A stretch of 64,000 nucleotides of DNA from Streptomyces sp. A1277 (GCF_004795015.1 NZ_SSBI01000027.1:40085-104084); one strand, 5' to 3'. Shown: positions 24,632 to 35,383, numbered from the stretch's first letter. A program made the numbers and translations. The notes: generated by a model from the letters alone, not told the origin.

Positions 24632-27600
24632 CGGTTCTCCAGGAGACCGCGCACGTCCTCGTCGAGGTGCTCGTCCAGGGTGCGGAGCAGGTCGAGCAGT
24701 TGCCCGGCGAGTCCGTCGACGTCCGTGCCGGCCCGGTGGGCGAGCACGCCGCTCCAGCCGTCGCCGTCCGGCATGACGGTCAGGGTGGCGGGGTGGTGCG
24801 TGGACTCGCGGAAGCGGGTGGCGAGCACGGTCAGGCCGGGGGCGGGTTCGCGCAGGCGCTCCGGGTCGACCGGGTAGTTCTCGAACACCACCATGCTGTC
24901 GAACAGCCTGCGCCGCCCGGTGATCCGCTCCAGGTCGGACAGGGCCACGTGGTGGTGTTCGACCAGTCCCCGCTGGCGGGTCTGAAGGTCGGCGAGCACG
25001 TCGGCGAGCGTGCCCTCCAGCCTCGCCCGCACCGGCACGGTGTTGGCGAGCAGCCCGATGATCTCCTCCACCCCCTCCAGCTCCGGGGGACGGCTGGAAA
25101 CCATGGCGCCGAAGCACACGTCCCGGTGGCCGGACCGCCGGGCGAGCAGCACCGACCAGGCGCCCTGCACCAGGGTGTTCGGGGTCAGTCCGCGCCGGGC
25201 GGCGAGCCGGGTGAGGCGGTCCACGAGTGCCGCGTCGAACGTGATGACCTCGGGCTCCTGCCAGGCCGGGCCGCTCTCACCGCCGCCCAGGTAGTCGCCC
25301 TCGGGCAGTCCGTCGAGTTCGGCCGCCCAGGCGTCGAGGCCGGGCTCGTGTCCCGCGGCCCAGCTCAGGTAGTCGGCGAACGGGACGGGGGCCGGCAGGT
25401 CCGGTGCCGCGTTCCGGGTCCTCGCCGTGTACAGGGCGAAGAGCTCACCGAGGATGCGCGGGGCCGACCAGCCGTCGGAGAGCGCGTGATGGCTGGTCAG
25501 GACGAGGTCGGCGCGCTCGGGGCCCAGCCGGATCACGGTGATCCGGTAGAGCGGGCCCTGCGCCAGGTCGAAGGGTTCGGCGAGGTCGGCGGCCAGCACC
25601 TCGTCGGCCGGTGCGTCGGTGACCCGGAACTCCGGCCGGGGCGACTGCGGGATCACCGCGAGCGAGGCGGGGAACACCGCGCCCAGGTTCGGGTGCCGGG
25701 CCAGCAGGTCGCCGCCCGCCGCCCGCAGCGCGTCCGTGTCGAGCCGGCCCGCGAGCGAGAACACCGACTGCACGGTGTACGGGTCGGGGCGCTCGGTGCG
25801 CGAGTGCCGCAGCACCACCTCCTGCAAGGGGCTGAGAGGCTGGACTGCGGCGACCGGCCGGTCCCCGAGCGCACTGATCTCGGGGGCGGCGGCGACCCGC
25901 AGCAGCGCGGTCCGCAGGTGCTGGGCCAGGTCCTCGATCTCCGCGCCGGTGAACAGCGCGGCCGGCCAGGTGATCCGCATCCCGAGCGCGTCGTCGCGCA
26001 CCAGGGCGTTGACCATGAGGCTGTACGGCAGGGGCATCGCTGCGGAGCCGTTGGAGCCGAGCGGGTCGGCGTCCGGGGCCGGCTGCCAGGGCGTCTCGCC
26101 GTCCGGGGCACCGGGGTACTGGCCGAGGTAGTTCCAGGCGATCTCCGGCCGTACCGGGTCGAGCAGCCCTGCCGTGGTGAGGATGCCGTGTCCGAGGCCG
26201 TCGCCCTGGGCGCGCAGCCGCTCCCGGACCGCCCGCACGTCGTCGTCCGCGTCGAGCCGCACGGGGTGGATCGCGGTGAACCAGCCGACGGTCTGGGACA
26301 GGTCGACCTCGCGCGGCCGGCCGTGGCTCTCCAGGGCGACCAGGAGTTCCGGCGCGCCGCGCCACTCCCGTACCGCCTGGGCGAGCGCTGTCAGGAGCAC
26401 GGCGTCCGGGGTGGTGCGGTGGGCGGCGGGCAGGGTCGTGATCAGGGCGCGGGTGGTGTCGGCGTCGAGCCGGATCTCGTGGTGCGCGGCGGTGTCCACG
26501 GTGTCCCGGGCGGGGTCGAGCGGCCGGGTGAGCGGCTCGGTGGCCGTCATCCGCCGCCAGTGCGCGAGTTCGCCGCGCCGGTCGGCGTCGCGCAGGGTCC
26601 GGGCCCAGCCGAGGAACGACTGGCCGTGCCGGGTCAGCTCGCCGCCGCCGTGGGCGTGTTCCAGGTCGTCCAGGAGGATGCGCCAGGACACCCCGTCGAC
26701 GACCAGGTGGTGGGCGATCAGGACGAGCCGGCCCGGGCGGGCGGGCCCCGCGTCCACCCACACCGCGCGCAGCAGCGGTCCGGAGCGCGGGTCCATCGCC
26801 TGCCGTGCCGCGTCGATCGCGGCGTCCGCCGCGGCGCGCGGGTCGCCTTCGGCCGGGACCCGGATCAGGACGTCGGCGCCGGTCACCTCGCCGGCCGGCG
26901 GGATGTGCAGCACGTCGTCGCCCAGGCGGGCGCACAGCACGTCGTGCCGGGCCAGCAGGGCGTCGAGGACGGCACGCCAGGACGTCTCGTCGCCGCCCGG
27001 CGGTACGCAGACCTCCACCCACTGGCAGAAGCCGTCGGCGGCCTGCCCGGAGCGGTTGAGCAGGTCCCGCATGACCGGGGTCAGCGGGGCGTCCCCCACC
27101 GCCGGGGCGGCTTCGCCGGCCAGGGCGCGGGCGCGGGCCGCGATACCCGCGACCGTCTCGCCGTCGAACACGTCCTTCGGGGTCAGTCCGAGCCCCTGGC
27201 GGCGGACGCGGGAGACCAGCTGGAGGGAGACGATGCTGTCGCCGCCGATGTCGAAGAAGTTGTCGTCGGGGCCGATGTCGTCGCGTCCCAGGACGTCCCG
27301 GAACACGGCGAGCAGCAACGCCTCGGCCTCGGTGGCCGGTTCGCGCCGGGCGGCGGACACGACGGCGGGGGCCGGCAGGGCCGAGGCGTCGAGCTTGCCG
27401 CTGGGGCTCAGCGGCAGCCGGTCGAGCGGGACGAGCGCGGTCGGCACCATGTGGTCGGGCAGCCGTTCGGCGAGGTACGCGCGCACCTCGGCGGTGTCCA
27501 GGTCGGCGTCGTCGGTCGGGATGACGTAGCCGACGAGCCGGCCCTCGCGCATGACGACGGCACTGGCGCGGACGTCGGGGTGGCCGGTGAGGGCGGTCTC

Positions 27601-30600
27601 GATCTCGCCCAGCTCCACGCGGAAGCCGCGCACCTTGATCTGGTGGTCGGCACGGCCGAGGAACACCAGCTGTCCGTCCTGCCGCCACCGCACCAGGTCG
27701 CCCGTGCGGTACATGCGGGTGCCGGGCGGGCCGTACGGGTCGGCGACGAACGCGCCCGCGGTCAGGCCGGGGCGGCCGAGGTAGCCGCGGGCCAGGCTGG
27801 GCCCGCCGAGGTAGAGCTCGCCGGTGACGCCGACGCCGACGGGCTGGAGTCCGCCGTCGAGCACATAGGCGCGGACGTTCGGGTCGGGGCGGCCGATGGG
27901 CAGCGGTCCGGCGTCGTCCGGGTCGTAGTGCCAGGTCGTGGAGTTGATGGTGACCTCGGTGGGCCCGTAGGCGTTGAACAGCGCCCTGCGGCCCCGCCCC
28001 CAGCGGTGGGCGAGTTCCGGGTCGAGCCGTTCGGCGCCGACGACGAAGAACACGTCGGGGTCGACGGTGCGGTCGTCGGGCATCGCGGCCAGGAACGACG
28101 GGAGGAGGTTCACCCCGGTCACCCGGTGCTCCACGATGTAGTCCAGGAGTTCGTCACCGGGTACGCGCACCTCCTCGGGCGCGATGACGGACGTACCGCC
28201 GGACAGCAGCGGCACCATGGTCTGCCAGAACGCCACATCGAAGCCGGTCGAGGCGAAGTGCAGGTAGCGGTCGTGCTCGGTGACGCCGACGACCTCCTCC
28301 TGGAGGGCGATCAGGTCGGGCACGCCCCGGTGGGTGACGCCGACCCCCTTGGGCCGGCCGGTGGTCCCCGAGGTGTAGATGACGTACGCGAGGGCGTCGT
28401 CGGTGAGCCGGGCCCGGGCGTCGGCCGGGTCGGTGTCGGGTACGGGGGCGAGGGTGGCCGGGTCGTCCAGGCGCAGGACGGGGATGCCGCGGTCGACGGG
28501 CAGTTCGGCACCGGTCGTCACGGCTGCCGCCGGGGCGATGTCGTCGAACATGTACGCCAGCCGCTCGCGCGGGTAGCTCGCGTCCATCGGCACGTACACC
28601 GCGCCGGCCTTGGCCACCCCGAACAGGGCCACGGTCATCTCGACGTCCCGGCCGACGAGGACCGCGACCGGGTCCTGCGGCCGTACGCCGTGCGCGATCA
28701 GCGCGTGGGCGACCCGGTTGGCCTGCCGGTCGAGTTCGGCGTAGGACAGGCTGCGGTCGCGGCAGACCAGGGCTTCGGCGTCGGGCTTGCGCCGCACCCA
28801 GGCGGCGAACTCCTCCAGCCAGTGGCCGCGGTCCTTGACGGCGACGGTCTCGGTGCCGGTACGCAGCATCAGGGCGCGCTCGCCGGCGTCGAGGGCGGGC
28901 AGCGCGAGTGCGGGCCGGGCCGGGTCCTCGGTGATCTCGCGCAGCAGGTTGTGCAGCCAGCGGCCGTAGTCGCGTACGGTCTCCTGTTCGAAGGCGCGCG
29001 GCTGGTAGCCGAGGCCGATGGTGATCTCGTCGCCCGGGATCACGATGACGGTCAGCGCGTAGTGCGTGGCGTCGGTGATGTCGACGCCGGTCAGGTCGAG
29101 TCCGGGGGCGAGGGGGGTGCGGGTGCGGCTGGAGAGCGGGAAGTTCTCCATGACGAGCATCGTGTCGAAGAGTTCGCCGATGCCGGCCGCGCGCTGGATG
29201 CCGGGCAGGCCGACGTGGTGGTGTTCGGCCAGGGCGACGCTCTCGGCGTGCACCTCGGCCATCAGGTCGCGCACGGTGCGGTCCCGGGTGTACCGGACGC
29301 GGACCGGGACGGTGGTGCCGAGCTGGCCGATCATCGACTCGACGCCGTCGACCTCGGCGGGCCGGCCGGAGACGGGGCAGCCGAAGACGACGTCGCGGCG
29401 CCCGGTGAGCCGGCCGAGCAGCAGGCCCCACGCCGTCTGGAGGACCGTGGTCAGGGTGACGCCCTGTTCGCGGGCGAAGGCGCGCAGCCGTTCGCTGAAC
29501 TCGCGGTCCAGTGCGACGGTCTCGCGGCCGGGCCGTTCCACACCGGTTCCGGTGCTCGCGGGTGCCAGCCGGGTCGCGTCGTCCACTCCGGCGAGCGCCT
29601 GGCGCCATGCGGTGAGCGACGCCTCCTCGTCCCGGCCGGACAGCCAGCGGAAGTACTCCGACAGCGGCGGGGAGACGGGTGCGGCGGGGCCGCCGCCGAG
29701 CTCGGCGTAGAGGGCGAGCAGGGTGCGGCCGACGATCGGCATCGACCAGCCGTCGAGCAGGGCGTGGTGGTTGGTGATGACGAGCTTGTGCTCGGCGGGC
29801 CCGACGCGGGAGAGCAGGAAGCGGATGAGCGGTGGGCGGGCCGGGTCGAAGGGGCGCTCCAGGTCGGCGCGGGCCGCTTCGGGGAACCTGTCGTCCTGCC
29901 GCCATTCCAGGGCGACTTCGGCGGGAATCACCTGGACCACGTCGTCGCCGGCGGTGCCCAGGTAGACGCGCAGGGCGGGGTGGCGGCGCAGCAGTTCGCG
30001 GGCGGCGCGGGCCATCCGGTCCGGGTCCAGCTCGCCGGAGAGGGTGGTCACGGCCTGGACGACGTAGACGTCGGCGTCCGCGTCGTCCCGGACCAGGGTG
30101 TGGAAGGACAGCCCGAGCTGGAGCGGGGTGGCGGGCAGCACGTCGCTGATCCGGCCGGTGCGCTCCAGCGCGTCGATGGCGTCCTGGCCGAGGCCGACCA
30201 GCGGCAGGTCGGAGGGGGTGAGCCCGCCCTCGGTGTGCAGGGCGTGCGCGGCCAGCGCGTCGAGGGCCGCGGCCCAGGCGTCCTGGAGTGCGGCCACGGC
30301 GTCGGGGCCGATGACCCCGGTCGCGGCGGTCCACTCGACGGCGAGCCGGGGCTCGTCGCCCTCGTGGACGAAGCAGTTGAGGGCCAGCACCTGTTCCAGG
30401 GCCTTGGCGCCGGGTTCGGTCACCGAGAAGGCGTCGTGCTCGGGCAGCCGCCACTCGCCTGCGGGCAGCGCGGCGAACCGGCCCAGGTAGTTGAGCAGGA
30501 CGTCCGGCGGCGGGGTCGCCGCGAGTTCCGGGCCGGCCTCCGGGTCGAGGTGGCGCAGCACCCCGTAGCCGACCCCGGCGTCGGGGACGGCGCGGCGGGC

Positions 30601-33600
30601 CTCCTTGGCCGCGCGCAGCGTCTCGCGTACGTCGTCGCAGGCGGGCACGCGTACCGGGTACTCGCTGGTGAACCAGCCGACCGTGCGCGACAGGTCGAGG
30701 TGTTCGCGGCCGTGGCCCTCCATCGACACGGTGAGCGCGTCGCCGCGCAGGCCCCAGCCGCGCAGGGCGAGGACGAGTGCGGCGAGCAGGACCTCGTCGA
30801 CGCCGGCGCGGTAGGCGGCGGGCAGGGTGGTCAGCAGGGCCTCGGTGGCCTCGGGCGAGGCGGTGGTGACCGACCGGTGGGCGGTGGCCACGGTGTCGCG
30901 CGCCGGGTCCAGGGGGCGGGCGCCCAGCCGAGTCGCGGATTCCAAGGCGGTGCGCCAGTGGCCGAGTTCGGTGCGCCGTGCCCCGGACTCGCCCTGTTGG
31001 GCGAGGACCGTGGCGTGCCGCCGCCAGGAGGTGCCGACGGGGTCGGGGGCGCCGCCCGCGCAGGCCGTGTGCAGGTCGGGCAGCAGGATGCGCCAGGACA
31101 CGCCGTCCATGGCGAGATGGTGCACGACGACGACCAGCCGGTCCGCCGCTTCGTCCCCGGTGCGCAGCAGGGCGGCGCGCACCAGGTCGCCGGTGCGCGG
31201 GTCGAGTTGCCCGGCGAGCCGCTGTGCCAGGGCGGTCACCTCTTCGCCGCTCACCTCCTCCACGGCGGCGCGGACCGTGCCCCGGGGCAGGACCTCCAGC
31301 CCTTCGGCGACCCGCAGCCGCAGGGCGTCGTGGTGGTCGAGGAGGGTCTGCACGCCCCTGGTCAGGTCGTCCCGGGTGAGCGTGTCGATGTGCAGGGCGG
31401 TCCACTGGGCGTATCCGGCGACCGTGTCGATGTCCGGGTGCGGGTCGAGCAGGCCGCGCACGATGGGCGGGGCGGGGACCGGGCCGACCGGCTCGTCGGC
31501 GGGGACCGCGGCCTCGTCCAGCAGTGCGGCGGAGGCGGCGAGCGCGGCGAAGGTGCGACGGGCCAGCAGGTCCCTCGGCCGCAGCCCGAGGCCGAGCGCG
31601 CGCAGCCTGCTGCTGACGGTGATCGCGGTGATGCTGTCGCCGCCGAGGGCGAAGAAGTCGTCGTCAACGCCGACCCGTTCGACGTCGAGCGCATCGGCGA
31701 GGACGGTGCACAGCAGCCGTTCGCGCTCGGTGCTCGGCTCCCGGCCGCCGCCGGGCAGCGCGGGTGCGGGCAGGGCGGCGCGGTCGAGCTTGCCGTTGGG
31801 GGTGACGGGCAGGCGGTCCAGGACCACCACGGCGGCCGGCACCATGTGTTCGGGCAGCCGTTCGGCCAGGCGGTCGCGTGCCTCGTCGCCGGTGACGGAC
31901 GCGGACACGATGTAGCCGACGAGCCGGGACGAGAGGACCCGGGCGGCGGCCGCGGTGACGCCGGGCAGCGCGGCGAGCGCCTCCTCGACCTCGCCGGTCT
32001 CCACCCGGTGGCCGCGGATCTTGACCTGTCCGTCGCCCCGGCCGCCGTACTCCAGGCCCCGGCCGGGCACCCAGCGGGCCAGGTCGCCGGTGCGGTACAT
32101 CCGCTCGCCGGGGGCGCCGAAGGGGTCGGCGACGAAGCGTTCGGCGCTCGCGCCGGGCCGGCCGAGGTAGCCGCGGGCCAGGTGGGGTCCCGCCAGGTAC
32201 AGTTCGCCGGCCGTGCCATGGGGCACCGGCCGCAGCGCGTTGTCCAGGACGTAGACCCGGGTGCCGGCCAGCGGGTTGCCGATGGTCGGTTCGCCGTCGT
32301 CGATGCGCGCGGTGGTGCTGTCCACAGTCGCCTCGGTGGGCCCGTACATGTTGCGCGCGGTGATCCCCGATGCGGCGACGCGGCGCCACAGCGCGGGCGG
32401 GGTGGCCTCGCCGCCCAGGAGCAGCATCGCCGGCGGCAGGTCGAGCAGGCCGGCGTCGATGAGCGGGGTGGCCATCGAGGGGGTGGTGTCCACGATGTCG
32501 ATGCCGTCGCGGGTGTACGCGGCGAGCAGGGCGTCGGCGTCGCGGGCGGTCTCGGTGTCGTAGACGTGCAGTTCGTGCCCGCACAGCAGCCAGACGAGGT
32601 GTTCGAAGGCGGAGTCGAAGGCGAAGGAGTAGGTGTGGGCGGCGCGCAGCCGGCGGCCGGTGGCCCGCTCGGCCTCCGCGACGACGGTGGCCCGCTGGTG
32701 GTGCAGCAGGGCGGCGAGGCCGCCGGTGCGGCCGAGTACGCCCTTGGGGCGGCCGGTCGATCCGGAGGTGTGGATGACGTAGGCGAGGTGTTCGGGGTGG
32801 CGGGGCCGGGAGAGTTCGGCGGCCGTGAGGGGCGCGCCGGAGAGGCCGGCGGCCTCGTCCAGGAAGGTCTTCCAGGGCAGCCCTTCGACCGTGCCGTCGG
32901 TGAGGACGAGCGCGGGGCGGGTGTCCTCGATGAGTTCGCGCAGCCGCTCGGGCGGGTGGGCGGCGTCCAGCGGAAGGAACGCGGCGCCCGCGTCCAGTAC
33001 CGCGAGCAGGGCGACCACGGCGTCGGCGGAGCGCGGCAGGGCGAGCGCCACGATGTCCTCGGCGCCGACGCCCCGGGCTCGCAGGGCGCGGGCCAGCCGG
33101 TGCACCCGGTCGGCCAGTTCTGCGGCGGTCAGCCGTTCCTCGCCGCAGACCAGCGCGGTGTTCCCGGGCCCTGCGGCGACCATCGCGTCGAACGCGGCGG
33201 GCACGTCGGCGGGTGTGCCGGGCAGGGCGGGCGGGCTCCACTGGGACAGGAGCCCGTCGACGTCCTCGGCCAGGGCGATCCGGCCGACGGGCAGGCCCTC
33301 GGTCAGCCCGGTCAGCAGGGCGCGCATCCCGCTCATCAGACTGTCGACGGCGGCCTGGCCCTTGGAGCGGGCGTCGACCTCGAAGCCGAGCAGCAGCCCG
33401 CCGTCGCGGGTCGGCAGGACGCTCAGGCCCATGTCCTCGGGCGGTCCGCCCGCGACGTTGCGCATCACACCGGCCGCCCCGGCGAAGTCGAGTGCCAGGT
33501 CGAATGCCTTGAGGTTGACGCCGCGTCCGTGCAGCAGCGCGCCGGCGCCGGGCACGCCGAGGTCGCGGGGCAGGTCCTCGCCCCGGTAGCGCTGGTGGTC

Positions 33601-34596
33601 GCGCATCTCGCGCATGGCGGTGGCGACCCGCCGGCTCAGCTCGCCGAGCCCGTCGCCGCCGCGCACGGTCACCCGCAGCGGCAGCACGTTGACGGCCATG
33701 GAGGGGGTGCGCAGGGCGGCCGAGCCGGTCCGGCACATCAGCGGCAGCGCGAACACCACGTCGGTGCGGCCCAGCATGCGGTGCAGGAAGGCCGCGTAGC
33801 CGGCGATCAGCGCCTCGCCCCAGGTGACGCCCTCTCCGTCGGCGAAGGCGCGCAGCCGCGCGGTCTCCTCGGGGCCGAGGACGGCCCGGGCGGTGAGGGT
33901 GCGGGCGGGGGCGCCTGCGGCGTCGGGTCCTTCCTGGTCGCCGACGTCGGGCAGCGGGGTGAACCGCTCGACCCAGTACGCGCGGTCCTCGGCGGCCCGG
34001 TCGCTCTCGCGGTAGGCCAGGTCGTCGGCGACGAGCCGCGCGAACGCGCCGAAGGTGCAGCGGGGCGGCTCGGTGCCGCGTACCAGGGCGGTGTAGTGGG
34101 CGGCGGTGCGGCGGGCGAGGAGGGCGGCGGTGTATCCGTCGAAGACGAGGTGGTGGCCGAGCTGGGTGTACCAGACCTCGCGGTCGGAGAGTTTGATGAC
34201 GGTACGTGAGCACAGCGGGCGGTCCGTCATGCCCCGGCATGCCTCGGCGAGACGTGCCCGTTCCGCGTCGACGAGCGCCTGGGCCGCCGCGGCGGGATCG
34301 GCCTCGGCGCTGACGTCGGCCAGGGGCGGCAGCGGGACCGGGTCCTCGCTGACCGCCTGGCGCGGCCCGTCGGAGGTCTCGTACACCCTGAGCCGCAGGC
34401 TCTCGGCCTCCTCGGTGGTGGCCCGGACCGCTTGGGCGAGGGCGTCCACGTCGACCGGTTCGCCGCCGGATATCTCCACCACGTCGCCGACCACGTAGTA
34501 CGGCGAGTCGGGTTCGATGCGCTGGGCGTTCCAGATGCCCGACTGGGCACCGGTCAGGGGCAGGAGGCCGTCCGAGGACACGCTCGCGGTGCTCAA
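24628..34596 (-). CDS. two-module siderophore NRPS, C-A-T-E-C-A-T-E-C
   Basis: A 3322-residue non-ribosomal peptide synthetase. Estimated domains: C1 10-450 (HHLVFDG), A1 460-940 (HTSGSTGRPKG), T1 955-1020 (GGDSIT), E1 1030-1470 (HHLAMDGVSW), C2 1480-1900 (HHALLDGWS), A2 1930-2410 (YTSGTTGRPKG), T2 2420-2490 (GGDSIV), E2 2500-2870 (HHLVVDGVSW, NYLGQY) and C3 2890-3322 (HHALSDGWS). No thioesterase follows. My manual reading of the A1 pocket (D-S-E-D-L-G-M-V-D, Lys assumed) recalls formyl-hydroxyornithine codes; A2 (D-V-W-N-F-V-A-I-N) I cannot assign. The start is TTG, supported by AAGGAG seven bases upstream. It lies one base after the ATPase gene, in the operon with transport genes. Confidence 0.93.
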   Translation of the reverse strand: MSTASVSSDGLLPLTGAQSGIWNAQRIEPDSPYYVVGDVVEISGGEPVDVDALAQAVRATTEEAESLRLRVYETSDGPRQAVSEDPVPLPPLADVSAEADPAAAAQALVDAERARLAEACRGMTDRPLCSRTVIKLSDREVWYTQLGHHLVFDGYTAALLARRTAAHYTALVRGTEPPRCTFGAFARLVADDLAYRESDRAAEDRAYWVERFTPLPDVGDQEGPDAAGAPARTLTARAVLGPEETARLRAFADGEGVTWGEALIAGYAAFLHRMLGRTDVVFALPLMCRTGSAALRTPSMAVNVLPLRVTVRGGDGLGELSRRVATAMREMRDHQRYRGEDLPRDLGVPGAGALLHGRGVNLKAFDLALDFAGAAGVMRNVAGGPPEDMGLSVLPTRDGGLLLGFEVDARSKGQAAVDSLMSGMRALLTGLTEGLPVGRIALAEDVDGLLSQWSPPALPGTPADVPAAFDAMVAAGPGNTALVCGEERLTAAELADRVHRLARALRARGVGAEDIVALALPRSADAVVALLAVLDAGAAFLPLDAAHPPERLRELIEDTRPALVLTDGTVEGLPWKTFLDEAAGLSGAPLTAAELSRPRHPEHLAYVIHTSGSTGRPKGVLGRTGGLAALLHHQRATVVAEAERATGRRLRAAHTYSFAFDSAFEHLVWLLCGHELHVYDTETARDADALLAAYTRDGIDIVDTTPSMATPLIDAGLLDLPPAMLLLGGEATPPALWRRVAASGITARNMYGPTEATVDSTTARIDDGEPTIGNPLAGTRVYVLDNALRPVPHGTAGELYLAGPHLARGYLGRPGASAERFVADPFGAPGERMYRTGDLARWVPGRGLEYGGRGDGQVKIRGHRVETGEVEEALAALPGVTAAAARVLSSRLVGYIVSASVTGDEARDRLAERLPEHMVPAAVVVLDRLPVTPNGKLDRAALPAPALPGGGREPSTERERLLCTVLADALDVERVGVDDDFFALGGDSITAITVSSRLRALGLGLRPRDLLARRTFAALAASAALLDEAAVPADEPVGPVPAPPIVRGLLDPHPDIDTVAGYAQWTALHIDTLTRDDLTRGVQTLLDHHDALRLRVAEGLEVLPRGTVRAAVEEVSGEEVTALAQRLAGQLDPRTGDLVRAALLRTGDEAADRLVVVVHHLAMDGVSWRILLPDLHTACAGGAPDPVGTSWRRHATVLAQQGESGARRTELGHWRTALESATRLGARPLDPARDTVATAHRSVTTASPEATEALLTTLPAAYRAGVDEVLLAALVLALRGWGLRGDALTVSMEGHGREHLDLSRTVGWFTSEYPVRVPACDDVRETLRAAKEARRAVPDAGVGYGVLRHLDPEAGPELAATPPPDVLLNYLGRFAALPAGEWRLPEHDAFSVTEPGAKALEQVLALNCFVHEGDEPRLAVEWTAATGVIGPDAVAALQDAWAAALDALAAHALHTEGGLTPSDLPLVGLGQDAIDALERTGRISDVLPATPLQLGLSFHTLVRDDADADVYVVQAVTTLSGELDPDRMARAARELLRRHPALRVYLGTAGDDVVQVIPAEVALEWRQDDRFPEAARADLERPFDPARPPLIRFLLSRVGPAEHKLVITNHHALLDGWSMPIVGRTLLALYAELGGGPAAPVSPPLSEYFRWLSGRDEEASLTAWRQALAGVDDATRLAPASTGTGVERPGRETVALDREFSERLRAFAREQGVTLTTVLQTAWGLLLGRLTGRRDVVFGCPVSGRPAEVDGVESMIGQLGTTVPVRVRYTRDRTVRDLMAEVHAESVALAEHHHVGLPGIQRAAGIGELFDTMLVMENFPLSSRTRTPLAPGLDLTGVDITDATHYALTVIVIPGDEITIGLGYQPRAFEQETVRDYGRWLHNLLREITEDPARPALALPALDAGERALMLRTGTETVAVKDRGHWLEEFAAWVRRKPDAEALVCRDRSLSYAELDRQANRVAHALIAHGVRPQDPVAVLVGRDVEMTVALFGVAKAGAVYVPMDASYPRERLAYMFDDIAPAAAVTTGAELPVDRGIPVLRLDDPATLAPVPDTDPADARARLTDDALAYVIYTSGTTGRPKGVGVTHRGVPDLIALQEEVVGVTEHDRYLHFASTGFDVAFWQTMVPLLSGGTSVIAPEEVRVPGDELLDYIVEHRVTGVNLLPSFLAAMPDDRTVDPDVFFVVGAERLDPELAHRWGRGRRALFNAYGPTEVTINSTTWHYDPDDAGPLPIGRPDPNVRAYVLDGGLQPVGVGVTGELYLGGPSLARGYLGRPGLTAGAFVADPYGPPGTRMYRTGDLVRWRQDGQLVFLGRADHQIKVRGFRVELGEIETALTGHPDVRASAVVMREGRLVGYVIPTDDADLDTAEVRAYLAERLPDHMVPTALVPLDRLPLSPSGKLDASALPAPAVVSAARREPATEAEALLLAVFRDVLGRDDIGPDDNFFDIGGDSIVSLQLVSRVRRQGLGLTPKDVFDGETVAGIAARARALAGEAAPAVGDAPLTPVMRDLLNRSGQAADGFCQWVEVCVPPGGDETSWRAVLDALLARHDVLCARLGDDVLHIPPAGEVTGADVLIRVPAEGDPRAAADAAIDAARQAMDPRSGPLLRAVWVDAGPARPGRLVLIAHHLVVDGVSWRILLDDLEHAHGGGELTRHGQSFLGWARTLRDADRRGELAHWRRMTATEPLTRPLDPARDTVDTAAHHEIRLDADTTRALITTLPAAHRTTPDAVLLTALAQAVREWRGAPELLVALESHGRPREVDLSQTVGWFTAIHPVRLDADDDVRAVRERLRAQGDGLGHGILTTAGLLDPVRPEIAWNYLGQYPGAPDGETPWQPAPDADPLGSNGSAAMPLPYSLMVNALVRDDALGMRITWPAALFTGAEIEDLAQHLRTALLRVAAAPEISALGDRPVAAVQPLSPLQEVVLRHSRTERPDPYTVQSVFSLAGRLDTDALRAAGGDLLARHPNLGAVFPASLAVIPQSPRPEFRVTDAPADEVLAADLAEPFDLAQGPLYRITVIRLGPERADLVLTSHHALSDGWSAPRILGELFALYTARTRNAAPDLPAPVPFADYLSWAAGHEPGLDAWAAELDGLPEGDYLGGGESGPAWQEPEVITFDAALVDRLTRLAARRGLTPNTLVQGAWSVLLARRSGHRDVCFGAMVSSRPPELEGVEEIIGLLANTVPVRARLEGTLADVLADLQTRQRGLVEHHHVALSDLERITGRRRLFDSMVVFENYPVDPERLREPAPGLTVLATRFRESTHHPATLTVMPDGDGWSGVLAHRAGTDVDGLAGQLLDLLRTLDEHLDEDVRGLLENR

Positions 34597-34597
34597 C

Positions 34598-35383
34598 TTA
34601 CTCTCCTTGAAGTGTGGGGACGACCATGGGAGTACCGGTCACCGGGTCCGGGACGACGACGCTGGGCAGGTCGAACACGTCCTTGATCAGCGTGGCGTCC
34701 ACGATGTCCCCGGGGTCGCCCTCCGCGACCACCGTTCCGGCCTTCATGGCGACCAGATGGTCGGCGAACCGGCATGCCTGGTTGATGTCGTGCAGGACCG
34801 CGACGACGGTGCGGCCCTCGTTGCGCAGCCTGGCGAGCAGGCCGAGCAGTTGGTACTGGTGGGTGATGTCGAGGAACGAGGTGGGTTCGTCCAGGAGCAG
34901 GTAGGGCGTCTGCTGGGCGAGCACCATGGCCATCCAGACCCGCTGGCGCTGTCCGCCGGACAGTTCCTGCACCGGCCTGTCGGCCAGGTCAAAAACGCCG
35001 GCGGCGGCCATCGCCCCTTCGACGGCCTTCTGGTCGTCGGCCGACCACAGGGCCAGCATCGACTGGTGCGGGAAGCGTCCCCGGGCGACGAGCTGGCGGA
35101 CCTTGATGTCCTCGGGGGCCGTCGGGTCCTGCGGCAGGAAGCCGAGCTGTTTGGCCAGTGCCTTGGTGGCGAAGCCGCCGACCTCGCGGCCGTCGAACTC
35201 CACCTGCCCGGAGTGCGGCCGCAGCAGCCGTACCAGCGCGCTGAGGAGGGTGGACTTCCCGCAGGCGTTCGGGCCGACGATGGCGGTGAACGCGCCGTCG
35301 GGGATGTCGAGGGTCAGCCGGGTGGACACGACCCGGTCTCCGTAGCGCAGGGTGATCTCCCGCGCTGTCAGGCGTGCGGTCAC
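34598..35383 (-). CDS. ferric-siderophore ABC transporter ATPase
   Basis: A 261-residue FepC-type ATPase that powers ferric-siderophore import. It has Walker A GPNACGKST, the signature LSGGQRQRV, Walker B LLLDEPTSFLD and the H-loop VLHDIN. The start is GTG 35383, which overlaps the permease stop (GTGA) and has a strong AAGGAGGTGA eight bases upstream. The much longer open frame through the permease gene is a frame coincidence. Confidence 0.93.
   Translation of the reverse strand: MTARLTAREITLRYGDRVVSTRLTLDIPDGAFTAIVGPNACGKSTLLSALVRLLRPHSGQVEFDGREVGGFATKALAKQLGFLPQDPTAPEDIKVRQLVARGRFPHQSMLALWSADDQKAVEGAMAAAGVFDLADRPVQELSGGQRQRVWMAMVLAQQTPYLLLDEPTSFLDITHQYQLLGLLARLRNEGRTVVAVLHDINQACRFADHLVAMKAGTVVAEGDPGDIVDATLIKDVFDLPSVVVPDPVTGTPMVVPTLQGE

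Noticed and set aside
24667..34209. A 3180-codon open frame on the plus strand, opposite the NRPS
   Set aside because: It is the complementary-frame shadow of the NRPS gene. Its translation is a Gly/Val/Gln/His-rich chain without domains, whereas the minus strand shows all NRPS core motifs.
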